A stretch of 64,000 bases of DNA from Liolophura sinensis (GCF_032854445.1 NC_088306.1:14315386-14379385), one strand, 5' to 3'. Counted from the first letter of the stretch, positions 11,439 through 24,375 are shown. The notes: generated by a model from the letters alone, not told the origin. A program made the numbers and translations.

Positions 11439-12921
11439 ATTGTGATGGTATTGCTTTTCTTTGCAATTAGAAAAGTCCTTGTGACACAGATATGATCTTG
11501 TGTAGACAGTGTAAGTGATCGTGTTGTTTAGAAACACAGCTGACTATACATGTGACCACGTGTTTCTCCATTCTCTAATGGATGATCATGTATCTCTCTT
11601 CACATCAGAATGATTTCAGTACTACACAAATAGTTAAGCTGCTAATAAACAGCCCAAGGCTTAAACGGAATCGAGTTTCAGTTTTGTGTTAAGATTTTGT
11701 TTCCTTTGAACTCCTCAAACGAACTGCCACGAAAGCTCATATAGCAGTAATATAAGGCTTCCTAAAAGCATGATAATTCAAAATTCGTTTGTGAAATCTG
11801 CCCCGGTAATGTGGGAATAAAATTGTTCTGACAGATGTGTTCACGCGCAAGTTATCAGTGCACCTGACGCTATTATACTTTGGTGGTATGTATGATATTG
11901 AAAACATTTGAGTCAATGAGCACGATATCTATGAAAGCAAGAATAGAAATAATAACTTTATAAACAAAAGATCGGCAATGATATTATTTAATTGACCGTG
12001 TCACGTAAATGTGCCAGAAAAGCTTAATTAGCGTCCGAAACAGTCTCAGCCATTAGCTGTAACGACCGCCTTCCGGTTTTTCACGTGACAGTAAATTTGA
12101 GATTGTACACCACATAGTACACGAGGAAGCGTGTCACCTTGTTGTACTCCACATCAGCCGTGTACACGTATAATAAAGCAACATTCTATCACGCAATGAA
12201 GGAAATCAGTGTACGTGTGCATTGCACTGACAGTATTTCACTTTGTAATAAGAATAACAACTAAAACGTCAACACGATTATCGACTACACGTGTGTGAAA
12301 ATGTAAATGTCTACTAGGCGGCTGCTTTTCCCCCCCTTTTTGTCCGTCTGCTATTTAACTGTATTATAATATGATGCAAGTTTTTAATGTGTACTAAAAT
12401 TTTAGGAAGTGTTGGAGTACTGGTTTCCTAAAATTTACACCAGGAAATGAAAGCGAATTGATGTTTGAAATGCCTATACATTTTTTTCTATATATTTAAT
12501 GTCAATGCATGTGGAAGCCTCGATCAAAATGTTCATTGCAGGAAAAAACAGTACTCTTAGGCAGAACAAGACCATCTATATCCGGCAATCTAAACGTCCT
12601 CTCGCGCCTCTGATTTTATCATTGATTTATGTGCATGTACGTGCTTATTTTATTGGTCCTTTACCCTGTACTCGTAAGTTGCCTTGATCATGTTTATGGG
12701 TGTAAAAAAATGGAAAAGAGCTCTGATGAACGTATAATACTATGCAAAACTTAGTCTTAACTTACACAACATAATATAGATCTGCAGTTAAAGCATTGCG
12801 CAGAGCAGTATTGATATATTGCTTAGCTATTTTCGTTTTTTTTTAAATAAGGATGACTGAACAGTTTTCTAATGGCAGGTGTTGACACGGAACCTTTTTC
12901 ATTTCAGAGAGAGATGAGGTT
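11439..12921. other. Unannotated intergenic stretch
   Basis: AT-rich, no supported gene or repeat. The short ORFs are random in composition. Confidence 0.45.
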
Positions 12922-12938
12922 GGGGGGGGGGGGGGGGG
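12922..12938. repeat. Poly-G tract
   Basis: Seventeen consecutive G, then CGGGG. Length may be unreliable in the assembly. Confidence 0.9.
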
Positions 12939-13089
12939 CGGGGTAGAAAGTTAGAAGTTAGAGAAGTAGAAGGCTCACAAGGTACTCCATATTTTTTTTA
13001 TCTCTGATAGATCTCATTTCTGCAATGAACAATGAATCAGAATGAACTTGTGTTTATCTCAATGGCGGAGTTCGCTCTTCTGTCTTCCC

Positions 13090-13198
13090 GTAAAGAAGAG
13101 GCCAGTCGGATTCTGTTTATCCACACAAGGGTCGTCATTTGTTTAGTACGACGTTAAACCCCAAGCACTCACTCACTCACTCACTCCCTCACTCACTC
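13090..13198 (+). mobile_element. SINE D 3' end
   Basis: Ends TACGACGTTAAACCCCAAGC followed by (ACTC)n, the tail that occurs inverted at 60389. Confidence 0.65.
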
Positions 13199-14369
13199 AA
13201 AGTACAAGGTTTTTCAGGAGAGGCTTTTAGTCAGGACTGAAGTTGCTCAAGCCCCAAGATTACGAAGCTTTAGTCATGCTTAGCCTTAGCTTACACACAG
13301 TTTACTGCCCAAAAGTTATGATTCCCCCTGAAGATTTGTGTTTCAAAACTCACAGTTGCCTTATACCTTCAAGACAAAAAAAAATTCAGGAATAATACCA
13401 GTAGTTAAGTCTAAGACAGATATGTTATCCTGGCGCCGGGTACCTAGCTGTATATATATACTTGTTTTCATAAAAGGTCTTGTCAGCCTACTTATATATA
13501 ACATCCTAGTGCCATCCTAGTGTTGAACAACAGTCCCGATCTGTCTCTTATGACCGTGCACATTGTTGATCTGTACACGCTTCAAAGGTTATATCTTCAT
13601 AAATAAATCGATGTGTTAAGACACTAAAATATTACTAAAATTTTAGTCTGGAATTAAGCTTACGCTCATTAGGGTTCTGATAGTAAGAGATATAAACAAT
13701 CATAGTTGTGATTAGATGATTCGAAGCCAAACCAGGGTAAGTGTACTACTGTCCTGTACTTGTAATCTGATGACTTTCACATACACTGAGGCCTTAAGCG
13801 ATTGTTCAAGATAGCAAGATTAGGATCTCTAATAAAAACACTTCCTGGGTCACAGAAGGTCAAGGCTGGAAGATCCAAGTAAAAAGGAGCGCGTTTTCCC
13901 GTGACGTCACAACGGGACGGTGACTAACCGTGCAGGAAGAAGAAAGCCAGACGTGCACAAAAAACTGTTGACAAATATGATGACGGATGGATTTTTTTTC
14001 TCCGTCGGATAAATAACACATAGGTTACAGTTTTTAGAGAACTTGACGTGATTCACTGGTAATCATATGTGGACTGGATGACCTAATACGACTTCATAAA
14101 TGTAGACAACCGAAGACAAAAACATGCAAAAAAAAAAGTATGAGCAGAAAGGCAGTTGCGCATGCACAATAATGTAATAGAGTAATGGGGTAGCATATCG
14201 TTTTGTGATTGGATAGATTAGAAAGAGAGGAATAGATTGTTATAGCCAATAAAAAATGAAGACTAGACTACGAAGATTCTGATCCAATCACCACATACAG
14301 TGTATATTAGTATCAGGGATTTAGGAATGAGGGACAGTCACATGTTTGGTACCGATCTGCTAGCAGGCT
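13199..14369. other. Unannotated intergenic stretch
   Basis: No supported gene. A GTGACGTCAC palindrome lies at about 13902. A 10-bp inverted pair GTGATTGGAT / ATCCAATCAC frames about 14204-14292. Confidence 0.4.
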
Positions 14370-14370
14370 T

Positions 14371-14440
14371 TCCATTCCCCGATGTGACTTTCCACTCACC
14401 GATGTGGCTTTCCACTCACCGATGTGATTTTCCACTCGCC
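14371..14440. repeat. 20-bp tandem repeat, 3.5 units
   Basis: The unit TCCACTCACCGATGTGACTT is repeated with one to three changes per copy. Confidence 0.9.
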
Positions 14441-14684
14441 ATTCTGTTCTAACTTCTGCTAGTTAAAAACAATTGAGAAAGTTTAGTGGAATTACGGTGA
14501 GAGAGCAGGTCAGTGGCTGAATCAAGCAACAATTAGACAAAGCAATTTGGATTTGAGTCATTATAGTCCTAGTTAAACAGAAGCCCACTCAGTTCAATCC
14601 GGTACATTTGTTAATAAATTCGCCCCAGAATAAACAAAGTATAAATTCAAGTAAATATTTGGTCTTGTCAGTAAGAGAAGCCAG

Positions 14685-14941
14685 GGGGCCTCCGTGCCTC
14701 AGTTGGTTAGCGCACTAGCGCGACGTAATGACCTAGGAGCCTAGCTATGCGTCCGCTGTGCGTTCTAGTTCAGCTCATGCGGGCTTCCTCTCCGGCCGTA
14801 CGTGGGAAGGTCTGCCAGCAACCTGCGGATGGTCGTGGGTTTCCTCCGGGCTCTGCCCGGTTTCCTCCCACCATAATGCTGGCTGCCGTCGTATGAGTGA
14901 AATATTCTTGAGTACGGCGTAAAACATATATCAAATAAATA
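14685..14941 (+). mobile_element. SINE A, full length
   Basis: Has the tRNA-type head (GGCCTCCGTGCCTCAGTTGG, A box), a diverged B box, body and CAAATAAAT tail. The tail is short and no clear target-site duplication is seen. Confidence 0.9.
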
Positions 14942-15049
14942 TGGCCAGTCAGACGCCGAAATTGAAGGAAGGACACTAACTGTAAGAGTTTTGTGATACA
15001 GATATTTTAAGTTTTAAATGAAGTACACACTTTGGAATCAAATAAGAGA

Positions 15050-15240
15050 ATGAAATATAACTTCATTTCTGGCCTATGTGTAAATGTAATACGAATGATT
15101 TACACCCATTTCAACAGCAACTGGCAAAAAGAGCAACCAGGATGAAATATGACTTCATTTCTGGCCTAGATTTTATATAATAAGAATGATTTATACCCAC
15201 GTGAACAGCAGCTGGCAAAAAGAAGCAATCAGGATGAAAT
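15050..15240. repeat. Two tandem copies of a unit of about 92 bp
   Basis: Both copies read ATGAAATAT.ACTTCATTTC, then GAATGATTTA.ACCCA and CAGC[A/T]GGCAAAAAGA. A third copy begins (ATGAAATATCAC) and stops. Confidence 0.85.
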
Positions 15241-15365
15241 ATCACCACAATTGTGAAACAGGTTAATATAGGTAATTAGAGCCTCAATCTAGGTCATGGT
15301 GCTTGGCTTAGGGATAGTTGTATAATCATGCATATAGACCTTGCCTATACCTTCACATGTGCAAG

Positions 15366-15860
15366 TTATGAACCAGGAGCCTGCTGGCTGGCTTTCTCTC
15401 TGGAAATTGGGTTTACCCCAGGCTTTGCCCGGTTTCCTCCACCATACCGATTTTCATTATCAGGTATTACAAGTGAGGCCGTTTGACCCTGTAAAACGAA
15501 ACATTTTCTTGCTACATTGATACATTTAGCTTATGTCTGCCAGGCAAGTTCGTCAATAACTTGCTAACGGTCTGTGGTTTACTTTGCCATTCCGGTTTCC
15601 TCCACTTATAAAACTCAACGCCAAACAGACGTTGTTTACGTATAATTCTTACTTTTGGTTAGGACCATGTATTACCCGTTGCCAACAAAGAAAATTTAAG
15701 GACAAATGGTTTTCGTTATCAGTTATTATAAGTGAGGCCGTTTGACTCTGTAAAACGAAACATTCCCTTGCTACAATGATGCATTTAGTTTATGTCTGCC
15801 AGGCAAGTTGCCAGGTGGTTTACTTTGCCTCTCGGGTTACCTCCACTTATAAAACTCGCC
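15366..15860 (+). repeat. Tandemly duplicated SINE-like segment
   Basis: A Meta-like piece (GGGTTTACCCCAGGCTTTGC, CCGGTTTCCTCCACCATA) is followed by two units about 260 bp apart. Each carries AAGTGAGGCCGTTTGA, GTAAAACGAAACATT, TATGTCTGCCAGGCAAGTT and CCTCCACTTATAAAACTC. The second unit lacks part of the middle. Confidence 0.65.
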
Positions 15861-16486
15861 ACAACCAACTTTCATACAATCGACAATTTCCTGAGTATAA
15901 TGTTAGACAGCAATCATATAAATGGATATCAGGGCAGGCGCATGCTATATCCTATGTCTTCAACATGGGCTTTTCAGACTCCAGGTCTCTGTCTTATATA
16001 AGCTGACCAAATTAGAACAAAAGACATCAGGCGTATCTCGTTCACGCTTCAGTTGCCTTTAATTAGTGAATGCATTCGCTGTCGTAAATATCAGACAAAC
16101 ATAACTGATTTTGTCATACGTGAGTCAGTCGGTGTACAGACCTATCATATGCTCAGGCCCCAAGAAATAATTATTTTCCCTTTTTTTTAATCATCATCTC
16201 CCATTCTTTTCATTATAAACTTATCTGACATTAATGCTAGCTTAATAACCATTAACGAAGTACAGAAAAACAAAAAATCCTACTTCAACCAGACAACAGT
16301 AGGTTACAACTTGGGTAGATGGCGCTTTTCAAGCTGGCTGAACTGGATTGGCTATAGGGATTATAAGGCATGTAAACGCTCCACAATAGATGTCATCTTA
16401 TTAAATATGACCAGCGCAAAAAAAAACATGTCCGCGAATACGCCAACCTGCGTGAGCGATTTGCCAGACATCTATTCTCTGCATTG

Positions 16487-16800
16487 TTTTAATGTTATTG
16501 CATGTTAAGTGTGATGACAACAGAGCACTTCGTGCATTTTTGCCAGTGACGTCTAACTAATTGTAATTAACATCACTGCATTTTTTAAACCTAATTCTGT
16601 TTAAGCCATGGTACTGTTAGGGACGTGCCACTTGCTGCAATTTAAGCATTTACACGAACAGCTAGAATGAAAATCTAGGATGTCGTATTTCACCGGTTAT
16701 GTGTCACCATTTGCGAGCTATCAACCTGTCGCCGCTGCTCTGGTTTTAATCCCTATGCTGTAAGTCTTTAATTATATTGTGGATGTGTGTGCCATTCTCG
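16487..16800 (-). repeat. Family B repeat, near full length
   Basis: Spans GTTTTAATGTTATTGCATG through AATTAACATCACTGCATTTT, TTCTGTTTAAGCCATGG, a diverged core CTGTCGCCGCTGCTCTGG, and AATTATATTGTGG. With 4379-4690 it defines the two ends of the family. Confidence 0.85.
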
Positions 16801-17204
16801 GACATTGTCATTGCAGGGCTTTGTAATGATGAGTTCGTGAAATTAGTTTTTATGCTCTCGCCGGTATTTTTTACTTTCAGTGTTAATAATGTAAATATGT
16901 TCCTAAACTAGGCCTTTAAAGGTAGTATGAAACTCGTAGAACACCTGCTTTCACCTGAATGCTCTGGAGATGATCAGATAAGAAGATACGCCGATCTTAC
17001 GTAAATTGCTTGACAGACGTATCCCCAGAACATATATCTGTTATTTACGATTGCGTAATCTTCCGGGAAACCGTCAATTAAATATTTGGTTTCCATGGAA
17101 ACTTATAGATGTGGAAGATACATTCTGCCTTGGAAACTAAACTGTCAACTTGGCTATGTCTTGTTTCCCCAGGCTTAGACAACACTGTATTCACAAGATG
17201 TCCA

Positions 17205-17275
17205 ATTTCGCCGTTTACCTGTGGCAATTTGCCAACTATTACATTGTCGTCACTGCTGTAATTTTACTATAGCTT
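17205..17275 (-). repeat. Family B core fragment
   Basis: GCCAACTATTACATTGTCGT-CACTGCTGTAATTTTACT. Confidence 0.6.
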
Positions 17276-17810
17276 GGAATTTAGTCAATGTTCCTACGCA
17301 TTTTACTTAATGCTATTTATTTCTTCAGTTTATGTTGAAAATTACCGATTGAAGTTAAATGTGAATCATGTTTGACAAGATATCTATAGGCCTAAGCATG
17401 ATGACACGTATAATTGTCTCTGTATATATATGTAAGATTGATTTAGAACACCCATAAACCGATAAAGCCTATCTTCCTGAGTCTACCTCCAGATGGTCAA
17501 GCCATTATGTAAGGGTAAATGTTCATTATGTAAATGCTCGTTGCCATTAACCCAGCTCGCGTAACATCGTATGGTATGTGGTCATTTAATCATAATTGTG
17601 TAATTGGCCAGAGTTAATTATAATGATCTCTATCAGCCATTTTTCCGTGAAGCAGGTGGACAAATTGGTAGCTATGTTTAACCACATACGTGTATATGAT
17701 GAACCTCCATAGCGCAACCGCAAAACGACTGTAAATTATGATCTCGTGACCTTATGACATTGCAAGAGCATTAAAGACGGTAACCAGGTTGTTGTTGTTG
17801 TTGTTGATTT

Positions 17811-18140
17811 AGATGAACAGTTAGAATTAAAGCCCTAATTGCTGCAAGCCATGATCAATAATTACCAGTTATGAGTCATTTCCAAAGACTGCAGCATAGG
17901 GAGTAAAACTACAACAGCGATGACAGTGTGACAGTGGGCAAAAGATTTTACCTCACCAGCTATGGTATTATTCTAGCTGATTTTGTAAATATTTAAAAAA
18001 GCAGCTACATATACATTTACTGGCGCCATGAAGCGGAGTAAGGATAAAAAAAATACAGTGGTGTTCATTGCAATATATGTGGACCCAAGCATCACTGCTC
18101 TTGAGTTATTCAAGCTGATCTGTTGTCACGTCTCTGTATT
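17811..18140 (+). repeat. Family B, rearranged copy
   Basis: An inverted scrap (GATGAACAGTTAGAATTAAA) is followed by a forward copy: GCAGCATAGGGAGTAAAAC, GCGATGACAGTGTGACAGT, then ACAGTGGTGTTCATTGCAAT and GAGTTATTCAAGCTG. A (GTT)n run at about 17790-17807 precedes it. Confidence 0.65.
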
Positions 18141-19025
18141 ATTTCAAACAAGCAAGCTAAACGTATTCCGAAATTTAGAGAAGTTGACATATTCCTTTCA
18201 ATTTAACACGTTGCCGGTATCGCCCCTATAGTGCTGGGCTAAATCATTTTACGATAGGCAGTTCGATCATTCGTGTTTTGATGCTGTAGGGCAAACTCAT
18301 GTAAATATGTCATTTGCAATCACGTTAACAATATTTTCGCGGAATTGCAAATTTAACGAAAGAAAAAAACAAGTCATATTAAGTAACATAAAGACGCCAT
18401 GGAATATATGTAACCAGATATATTAGTTGTTTTTTTTTCTTACTCTATTGGTTTCCACAAAATGTTAAAGCCTCGCTAATGAACTGTTGAACTGCCGTGT
18501 GTGCACGAAGCACGGTGAAATATCGGCTGATCACTAGAGCGTTAAGAGACTAAACCTGGTGTCTGTGTCCCCGTGCGGGAACCTTTTATATGATATCACC
18601 TTGACAAACAAGTATATACGCATTATTCACCTTGAGTGACGTAGAGTAAATCTGTGTGCCCATCTGGGCGATGTGACCGCGATTTTTGCAACATAAACTG
18701 GATCGTTTTCTGAGAGATATTGCGCGTATGCTGAGGGTTCGCTTTATCTCCATCTGAATGGATGTTACTTGATCCGAATTTAATGGTGACAGCGACTAAA
18801 ATGGACGGTAATAGTATACAGTGTGTTATGAATGCCACGCCTGTACGTCTTCAAGTAGAATTCACCTTGCTGCATTCATTGACATGGCGGTACTAATATT
18901 TTTCGTGGCCATCTTGTTTGTTCAATACCAAAAATTGGTTTTTTGAACTAAGAGCTTGAAATTTGAACTGGATGATAATTCCTAATATAACTGCTGTGTA
19001 AAACAACTTCCTTCAACGATAATTC
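18141..19025. other. Unannotated intergenic stretch
   Basis: No supported gene or repeat. Confidence 0.45.
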
Positions 19026-19065
19026 TGGCCACCCTAAGTGAAATATTCTTAAGTAGGGCGAAAGC

Positions 19066-19133
<68 letters not shown>
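19026..19133 (+). repeat. SINE A 3' scrap ending in a (TA)n microsatellite
   Basis: AAGTGAAATATTCTTAAGTA (SINE A end) runs into about 65 bp of pure TA (19069-19133). The microsatellite probably grew from the SINE tail. Confidence 0.8.
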
Positions 19134-19135
<2 letters not shown>

Positions 19136-19707
19136 TATACCTGAAAACCAAATAGCACATGCTATACACCTTGCTCCGGTAGCTGGCCACAAACCTAGTC
19201 TGTATATAGGATGCTAAGTTGTATACTGGATATTCTAAAGTTCTTGTTCAACGGACGAGGATGAATATAGGTGATTAGGCAACCTTCCAAAAAAGATATG
19301 CATCAGACAATCATATTGCTTTTGTGGAGATCTGGCATGATAAAACGAATGCCTATTATCTGCTTGAAAGTCTGGCTGCAGACCCAGCTTAACCAGTTTC
19401 ATGCAGAAACGATAGGTAATTGCTAATTTCACGTCGTTCATACATAATACAGTGTTTTACCTATTAAAAAATAGAAAATATGAAAGAGCTTTTTCAGGAA
19501 GGCTTTTTCTTGTTTACGTGGGAAATTGACACCCTCGCGACACATTGTATAACAATATCTTGGACGTCCATGTGTGACAAAAAAAAGCTTAACGAATATG
19601 CTCAAAGGGGAATAACTACTGGCTATAGTCATCGTATTATATAAAGGCTGTAAAGATATGTTATTACTTTGCCACATCTATGTACATTCTCTATTGATTG
19701 AAAGTAT

Positions 19708-19910
19708 GGGGGGCCTCCGCGGTAGAGGTGGTGAGCTTGACAGTGCGGCGCAATCACCCAGAAGCCTCTCACTAATGTGTCCGCTGTGAGTTCAAGTCAA
19801 TTCACTTGCTGGCTTCCTCTCCAGCCGTATGTGTGAAGGCCTGGAAAGAAGCTGCGGGTGGTTGTGGGTTCCCCGGGCTCTGCCCGGTTTCCTCCCGCCA
19901 TAATACCGGA
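19708..19910 (+). mobile_element. SINE A, 3'-truncated
   Basis: Head with a diverged A-box region (GGCCTCCGCGGTAGAGGTGG), a B box (GTGAGTTCAAGTC) and the body to CCTCCCGCCATAATACC. The tail is lost. Confidence 0.85.
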
Positions 19911-20399
19911 GTATGAAAACCACCCTCTTTTCTTTTTGCAACGAAAGGCAGTCACAGCTTGCTCATTTGAACATGTTCTCGCCACGACATGGCTAAAAGA
20001 TTGCAGAGGTGGTGCTAAGCAAAAATCATTTATTAATGCATTCAATATTGATTGAATTAAACGTCTAACGGTAATCTAAATTTACCCTACTGGAATAGTT
20101 GCAGTTATATCCAACGGCCCTGATAAAGCGTTAACTTCTACAGCCAAGTACTTGTGGTCTTTCTCAAAGGTGTAATGTGGTGATGATGTGAGCTTATAAA
20201 CACTGATGGCCGTACTTACTTAAAGAACAGATGCTCAGCGATGTTATATGGAGCGTCTTACTTGCACCTAGGTTTACTGATAGAGGAAAACAGTGTGTCC
20301 AAAGTAAACCACTGCCTTGTGCCAGGTAATTAGCAAAGCTCCCGAAATTGAAATGCTATTATCTTACATTCAACATATTCATTTATTTCATAGGTGTGT

Positions 20400-20562
20400 A
20401 ACGCCGTTATCAATGTAAACGTCCACCAAAATGGACGACTCAGGAAGGTCAATAATCGCAAGGCCAATTTGCAAAATAACGTTCAACACAAACTATCAAA
20501 GAACTAAGAAAGAACTAAGTAAGTGTTTGGTAAGAAACGACCAAATAACCAATAAAGATTTT

Positions 20563-20597
<35 letters not shown>

Positions 20598-20860
20598 TTT
20601 GATTAGTGTTTTAGGCCGTACTCAAGAACATTTCACTTATACGACGGCGGCCAGCATTATGGTGGGAGGAAACCGGGCAGGGCCCGGGGGAAACACACGA
20701 CCATCCGCCGGTTGCTGGCAGACCTTCCCACGTACGACCGGAGAGGAAGCCAGCATAACTTGAACTCACAGCGACCGCATTGGTAAGAGAACCAATAAAG
20801 ACGAAATCGGGCAAACAGGAGCAGTCAACAGTTGGCAGTAATGCCTGAAATACCGAAGGA
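20400..20860 (-). repeat. Family C repeat split by a SINE A insertion
   Basis: ATGGACGACTCAGG, TCAATAATCGCAAGGCCAAT and AACGTTCAACACAAACTATC lie left of the SINE (20400-20546). GCAGTCAACAGTTGGCAGTA lies right of it (20802-20860). The same motifs occur unsplit at 37205-37365, which shows the older element was interrupted. Confidence 0.7.
20559..20789 (-). mobile_element. SINE A with exact 12-bp target-site duplication
   Basis: Flanked by AACCAATAAAGA at 20547-20558 and 20790-20801. The tail is a long (TTTA)n on the given strand. The 5' end stops just before the B box, so it lacks the A box. It is inserted into a family C element. Confidence 0.95.
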
Positions 20861-22282
20861 ATGTTTCTATGTCGAGACTTTTCAAGACAAGACATTAAGA
20901 CCTTGGGTAAACCACCGACGTTTTACAGCTAATGTTTCACAAACATTTTCATGTTCTATAATACCTAGCTAAAAGTGTACGTCATGCATGTTAATTGATC
21001 GAAGGAACGTGGAAATTCACAAAAGATTACTCATGCGGTCATGCGATCGTTATCCACGTGTTACTGGCACCTACGCCTAGAAAACGAATACCTGTGTATA
21101 TCTATCATACGCATCAGTCACACTATACGTTCAGTTCCTGTGGAACTTGCGAAGGATTTCAATACAACGCCTCATGTTTCTCCTACATGTAAGGCAATTG
21201 TATCTCTGAAATATCTCTGACAAGTTACACTGATCATGTTGTCGAGTCAAAATAAAGACATCAGTGTGTAAAGTAAAAGAATTAAGGCCTCTGGACTACA
21301 ATTTTATGCAAGTGAAGGTATGACAAATATATTGAGCCGTGTTGAACATTAGTACATATTTATGCGCAATGTTTTAAACAATCTCCAAAGTTGCCTGTCC
21401 GAAACTATGATTGAATCAATAGCTTGTTGGTCTATGCAACTGAAAGACGATTTAAAACCAGCCTCACCTTGGAGAACAGTTCTAAGATACTAGAGTGCCT
21501 GGGGTGAACCACCGACCTTTGGCACTGAAGTTACACATGTTTCCTACGCGTAATGTACAGATTTGTACACCATCATACATTTCTGGAAAAGCAGGACTAG
21601 ACTGTCACTAAAGCCCCACGGAGAGTGAGAGCGGAAAAATCAACAAATTCCTTATCCGAAACAATCAAATAAATAAGCAAATTTATTGACAATTTATTGG
21701 AGTTCCAATGGATAATCCGCCCACAGTTTATTGCTTGAAAAATAACTCAGCCCTTAGGTCAACCCGAAGGGATCACATTCCCTTTAAAACAATAGCATAT
21801 TTTATTGTCGTGCTGGTAATATCGATAACACCCATGGTCAACATCAACACTAACAAATTAAATATCTGGTATACTGCTTAAAAAAAAAAACATGTCAAGC
21901 GTACTATCAGTAACATGTTTGACTTGTTTCTTGGGCATAAAAAGCGTGAGAACTGAGTTTAGAAACTGAGCTCATGGGAAATTAGGTCAATCGATCAAGT
22001 TTTAACTGACCAGGAAAACAGACCACTGACCAACCACAGGACAGGTGTTGCCGGGTCATCAGTAGTCTCTTGTCACATCTAACGGCACATCATAAACACG
22101 TCCACGATTTACTGGCCATGTCTGTGCGCCAGGCCTGGGTGATGATTGATCTCCCACGCTATTTCGTGCTTCTTGCACACCATACCTTTATGGTATGTTA
22201 AGCATGTCAGGTATCATCAATCCAGTACTCGTTAAAGGTCGAATAAGAGTTTGGGTAAGTTTTTACCATGGAATGAAATAAT
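20861..22282. other. Intergenic stretch with faint SINE relics
   Basis: GGGTAAACCACCGACG (about 20906) and GGGTGAACCACCGACCTTTG (about 21502) are the inverted core of a bivalve-type Meta-like SINE. No ends are clear and no gene is supported. Confidence 0.4.
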
Positions 22283-22485
22283 CAACAGTAAATCCAGAAG
22301 TAAATCCAGAGCAGCGGCGACAGTGTTATACTTGCCCAACGGTGATACGTAAGCGGTGAAATACAGCCTCTTGTTAATTTCCCTCAGCTAAGGTTTTATT
22401 CTGTTTATGTAAATGCATAAATAGTAGCAAATCACACGTCCCCTAGCACCATGGCTTAAGCAGAATTAGGTAAAAAAAAAATAAC
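22283..22485 (+). repeat. Family B repeat
   Basis: CCAGAGCAGCGGCGACAGTG, then GGTTTTATTCTG, CCCCTAGCACCATGGCTTAA and GCAGAATTAGGTAAAA. A GTAAATCCAGA duplication sits at its left end. Confidence 0.85.
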
Positions 22486-22971
22486 GCAGAAAGCAGAAAC
22501 CCAGAGCAGCAATTACAGGAGGATTATAAGTGGAATTGAACTCTTGTAATCAAGTTTTCTTTTATCTTCTAACTTAATTGTTTCATTGATTTGGGTTTAA
22601 TGCTATACTCTTAAGGTTATTTCATTTATATCACAAAATGCCAAGGTTTTGGCGGAGAGAATTTGTTTGACATCTTACCTCTTAACATTGGCCATTCATT
22701 TAGCGATTGCATGCAAGACTACAATAGCTGTGGCCTGGAGCAGCTATTCTGCATTTGCACTTGTTTGATTCGACGTGTGGTCCCAGCTTTTTTCTCCTTC
22801 GGCTTTAAATCAGGAGATTTGTCAGATAGGCTGACTAACGAAAAGGGGTTCAAAACCGTGGACACTCCGCGTTCATACATAACGACTGGGGCCAAGCGAA
22901 ACATCCCGATCGGTGGCATTAAACCTGAGTCAATTAAATAAATAGTTATGGCCGTTTTTTGTACAGGTATG

Positions 22972-23228
22972 TATTTATTTATTTGATTGGTGTTTTACGC
23001 CGTACTGAAGAATATTTCACTTATAAAACGGCGGCCAGCAAAGAGGTGGGAGGAAACCGGGCAGTGCCCGGGGGAAACTCACGACCATTCGCAGGCTGTT
23101 GCCAGACCTTCCCACTTACGGTCGGAGAGGAAGCCAGCATGAGCTGAACTCACAGCGACAGCATTAGTGAGAGGCTCCTAGGTCATTACGCTGCGCTAGC
23201 GCGCTAATCAACTCAGCCACGGAGGTAG
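22972..23228 (-). mobile_element. SINE A, full length
   Basis: Tail complement TATTTATTTATTTGATTGG, then body, B box and a head ending AACTCAGCCACGGAGG. About 5 bp differ in the usually invariant CCAGCATTATGG segment. Confidence 0.92.
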
Positions 23229-24164
23229 ATTGTTGCTATATAAGCACACATTTCATCAAGCAAGTCTCGTATCTCACAGATCGCTTTCTCTTTTCAATGC
23301 CGGAAACTAGACTGAAAATTAATGAGTGTAATTATTACTCTCCGATGAAATCTGCCTAGATTTGGCAAAAAACTAAACCCGGAATCAAGAACGGGTTTTC
23401 TGTAATGTGTGCGACCCTGTATATAATGAAAACTAAGCCATAACAAAAACAACGTGTGAAAAAGTAAATTTAATTTATCAACAGTTTCCCTTTAGGATGA
23501 CAGTTTTATTTTCTCAGTTTTTGCACGTTCTGTTGTACAACGTGTAAACTTGTGGACAAAAAAGCCTTCTTATCGCTAAAACTTGAGCTTATAGAATGCC
23601 TTATTTGGGTAAGTCCTTATCTATTATTATAACGTCATAAATGACTCAGAGAGATTACACAAGCTTAATCACATAAAAACTGTCTGGGAGCACATAAAGA
23701 AAAGGGGGCGACTTTGTTTATAATTACAACATCTACATGTTAAAGTCTTGCAAATTTGAAAGGGTTCAGGACATCATGCTCCGTCCCATTTAAAATTTGA
23801 AATTTTTTTCTTTCTAGAAAACTCCCACAAAAAAGTATAATGCATGCAAAAAAAAAGCAAACGCAGAAATGTACTTTACTAGCTATAAATGTCAAACCAC
23901 ATTTGAATTAACAAAAGAAGAAGTACCCGCCCTCTGTCATAAAGTTAACTGGAATGGCCTAATAACAAAAGGTGGTATTTTGTTCATAACCTGTTTTGCA
24001 ATGTCACAAAATTATGTCATCTGTTTTCTGTCTGGGGTGTTCTGTCTGCGTCATTCCAACATCATTGAAAACTGATGACTGCTTCTCTTTGCAGAATTTC
24101 GTCCTATTTTCGTACTTTATATACTATCTAAGTTCTTTGGTGGTTTGTGTTGTACATCGTTTTG
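23229..24164. other. Unannotated intergenic stretch
   Basis: AT-rich, no supported feature. Confidence 0.45.
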
Positions 24165-24245
24165 GGGAATTGGCCTTGCGATTACTGACCTGGAACGTCC
24201 TTGCTGGTTGTCGGCTGGTATAGGAATGCCAGTTCCGACGCATAG
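24165..24245 (+). repeat. Family C fragment
   Basis: CCTGGAACGTCCTTGCTGG, GGCTGGTATAGGAATG and CCGACGCATAGATT align with 35445-35515 and with the inverse of 37205-37300. Confidence 0.6.
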
Positions 24246-24299
24246 ATTACAAGAAAAATTTTATTTTCTTGTTTATGTATGTAATTATCTGTAAGGATC

Positions 24300-24375
24300 T
24301 CTGTGGCCTAGTGAAAAATGACACAGAAGCCTTTCACCAATGCGTTCGCTATGATTTCAATGTTGCCTTCCCTTC
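24300..24375 (+). mobile_element. SINE A head fragment
   Basis: CTCTGTGGCCTAGTGAAAAATGAC and AGAAGCCTTTCACCAATGCG resemble the head, with the middle deleted. Confidence 0.45.

Noticed and set aside
18948-19190. ORF with repeated Ile-Tyr
   Set aside because: It is a translation of the (TA)n microsatellite.
22663-22941. Overlapping ORFs on both strands of 92 and 66 codons
   Set aside because: No domain, no splice context, and the opposite strand is equally open.
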